A stretch of DNA of 64,000 nucleotides, taken from an uncultured Pseudomonadales bacterium (GTDB lineage Bacteria > Pseudomonadota > Gammaproteobacteria > Pseudomonadales > Pseudohongiellaceae). How positions within the stretch are numbered: the first letter of the stretch is position 1; the number at the start of each line of letters is the position of its first letter. The notes beneath the pieces were generated by a model, which was not told where the DNA came from, ran no database searches, and saw nothing but the letters and a program-made list of their open reading frames with translations. The stretch spans positions 1 through 64,000 of the forward strand of contig CAMYOK010000019.1 in the NCBI GenBank assembly GCA_947259995.1, given 5' to 3'. This document shows positions 63,248-64,000 of this stretch, in pieces. The position numbers and the translations under genes were made by a program.

Positions 63248-63742
63248 CTATGCGTTGACCGTGCGGCCGTACTTAAGCTCTTGTGTATCTGGCACTTCAA
63301 ACCGAGGCTCCATAAAGTCAAACATCATGTCCGTGACCTCAAAGGCATATACCTCTGGGTTCTTTTCTGCATTGCGTTTCTCGACGCGTTTTTTCCGAAC
63401 CTCAGTAGAGGCCGCTATGTAATGCACTTCGGCATTGAGGCCTAACTCTTCGCCTCTTTTGACAAACCCTTGGCGCTGCTCTTTCGTGGTAAACCCTAAA
63501 TCTAGGATCACATTGCCATCAAGCGACAAAATTTGTTTGGAAGTTTCCCAGATTTGTTCATAGCAGCGATTAACCCGCTCGATCATCCACGAGTAGTCCA
63601 ATGAAGTCATGTCTTTGGCGAACAAGGTTTGCATCCATGGATCTATGGAAAACCTTACCGCTCCCACTTCTTTGGCATGGGCCAAAGAGTAGGTGGTTTT
63701 TCCTGCGCCGGTGGGCCCGCAAACTAGAATTAGTTTGGCCAT
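63248..63742 (-). CDS. AAA-family P-loop kinase, copy 2
   Basis: The 164-residue protein has Walker A GPTGAGKT at residues 9-16 in AKLILVCGPTGAGKTTYSLAHA, NVILDLGFTTKEQRQGFVKR and EVHYIAASTEVRKKRVEKRNAEKNPEVYAFEVTDMMFDFMEPRFE, a zeta/chloramphenicol phosphotransferase-like set. It is distantly like copy 1 at 60185-60670 and also sits before a GNAT gene. The start overlaps the upstream methyltransferase stop by 13 bases. Confidence 0.88.
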   Translation of the reverse strand: MAKLILVCGPTGAGKTTYSLAHAKEVGAVRFSIDPWMQTLFAKDMTSLDYSWMIERVNRCYEQIWETSKQILSLDGNVILDLGFTTKEQRQGFVKRGEELGLNAEVHYIAASTEVRKKRVEKRNAEKNPEVYAFEVTDMMFDFMEPRFEVPDTQELKYGRTVNA

Positions 63743-64000
63743 GTTGTATTACTCCCTTTGTGCTTAACAAGTGCGGAGAGATGCTTGCTATCGGTACCAC
63801 AGCAACCACCCAATATTTTGAGGCCGAAGTCTGTGTTCAACTGCACCATTAAATCGGCCCAATCTGCAACGGACTCTGACTTGAGCTCTTTAGACCCTTC
63901 TAGTTCTGCATGGCTAAGTGACGATGCGTTTGCTTGTAAGCCGAGCAGCCGGCCAGTCGGTATTTTCGCCAGTGATTGCGCTTGTAAAAACGAAGGGTAA
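63730..64000 (-). CDS. Homocysteine S-methyltransferase family protein (C-terminal part, runs off the window)
   Basis: The minus strand is open from the right edge to TAA at 63730-63732. It reads LLGLQANASSLSHAELEGSKEL, ADWADLMVQLNTDFGLKILGGCCGTDSKHLSALV. GGCCGTD holds the two zinc-binding cysteines of the family (MmuM/YbgG type) that methylate homocysteine with S-methylmethionine or another donor. The 5' part, including the third zinc cysteine, is outside. The stop overlaps the kinase start by 13 bases. Confidence 0.88.
   Translation of the reverse strand, partial: YPSFLQAQSLAKIPTGRLLGLQANASSLSHAELEGSKELKSESVADWADLMVQLNTDFGLKILGGCCGTDSKHLSALVKHKGSNTTWPN

Overview
The window looks like chromosomal DNA of a free-living, aerobic, probably marine gammaproteobacterium. 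RdgC, a CioAB-type cytochrome bd oxidase, YgiQ, ElaA, DusC, Rof, Blc and KatG are typical of Gammaproteobacteria. Four TonB-dependent receptors, two PQQ-dependent dehydrogenases and many secreted hydrolases suggest a heterotroph scavenging iron, phosphorus and organic substrates. Genus cannot be fixed from the sequence alone. No rRNA, intact tRNA, insertion sequence, transposase or CRISPR array was found.

Region 1 to about 3,834 is visibly more AT-rich than the rest and is read as the distal end of an integrated element. It carries an overlapping two-gene ATPase plus DUF4435/Toprim pair with the architecture of the PARIS (AriA/AriB) anti-phage system, then a lone small terminase subunit. It ends at a 19-bp copy of a tRNA 3' end, finishing in CCA, that is not part of a tRNA and is best explained as an attachment site. 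The rest of the element, including any integrase and the intact tRNA, would lie left of base 1.

Region 3,866 to 49,169 is ordinary chromosome: a TetR/AhpD-like redox pair with three matching operators; rdgC; a Fur-box-linked TonB receptor and PepSY membrane protein; cioAB; a TonB receptor followed by a Tat-exported phospholipase C and an M28 peptidase; a large beta-propeller amidohydrolase; OsmC and an MFS transporter; an EstB-like serine hydrolase; ElaA, a YdgA-like protein and YgiQ; another iron-type TonB receptor; an ArsR/AHSA1 pair; DusC and EVE proteins; two related PQQ dehydrogenases on either side of ilvD; a minus-strand run from DUF1294 to MarR; and katG.

Region 49,303 to the right edge is different. 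Small, functionally unrelated genes, nearly all on the minus strand, are separated at eleven places by copies of one 23-bp repeat (ATCAAGGGGTCAG...CTTGAT), alone or as inverted pairs able to form hairpins. The repeats lie against stop codons and in two genes supply the last codons, giving the same C-terminal tail SRGQIT. The contents (GST, PAF-acetylhydrolase-like, Rof, TonB receptor, FG-GAP protein, Sel1 lipoprotein, FrnE-like, DUF1801 fragment, cupin, DUF6958, GNAT-kinase-methyltransferase, HAD, DUF3703, GNAT-kinase-homocysteine methyltransferase) resemble an accessory or cassette-like array, although no integron features are present. The most novel signals are the PARIS-like pair on a tRNA-bounded element and this repeat-punctuated array.
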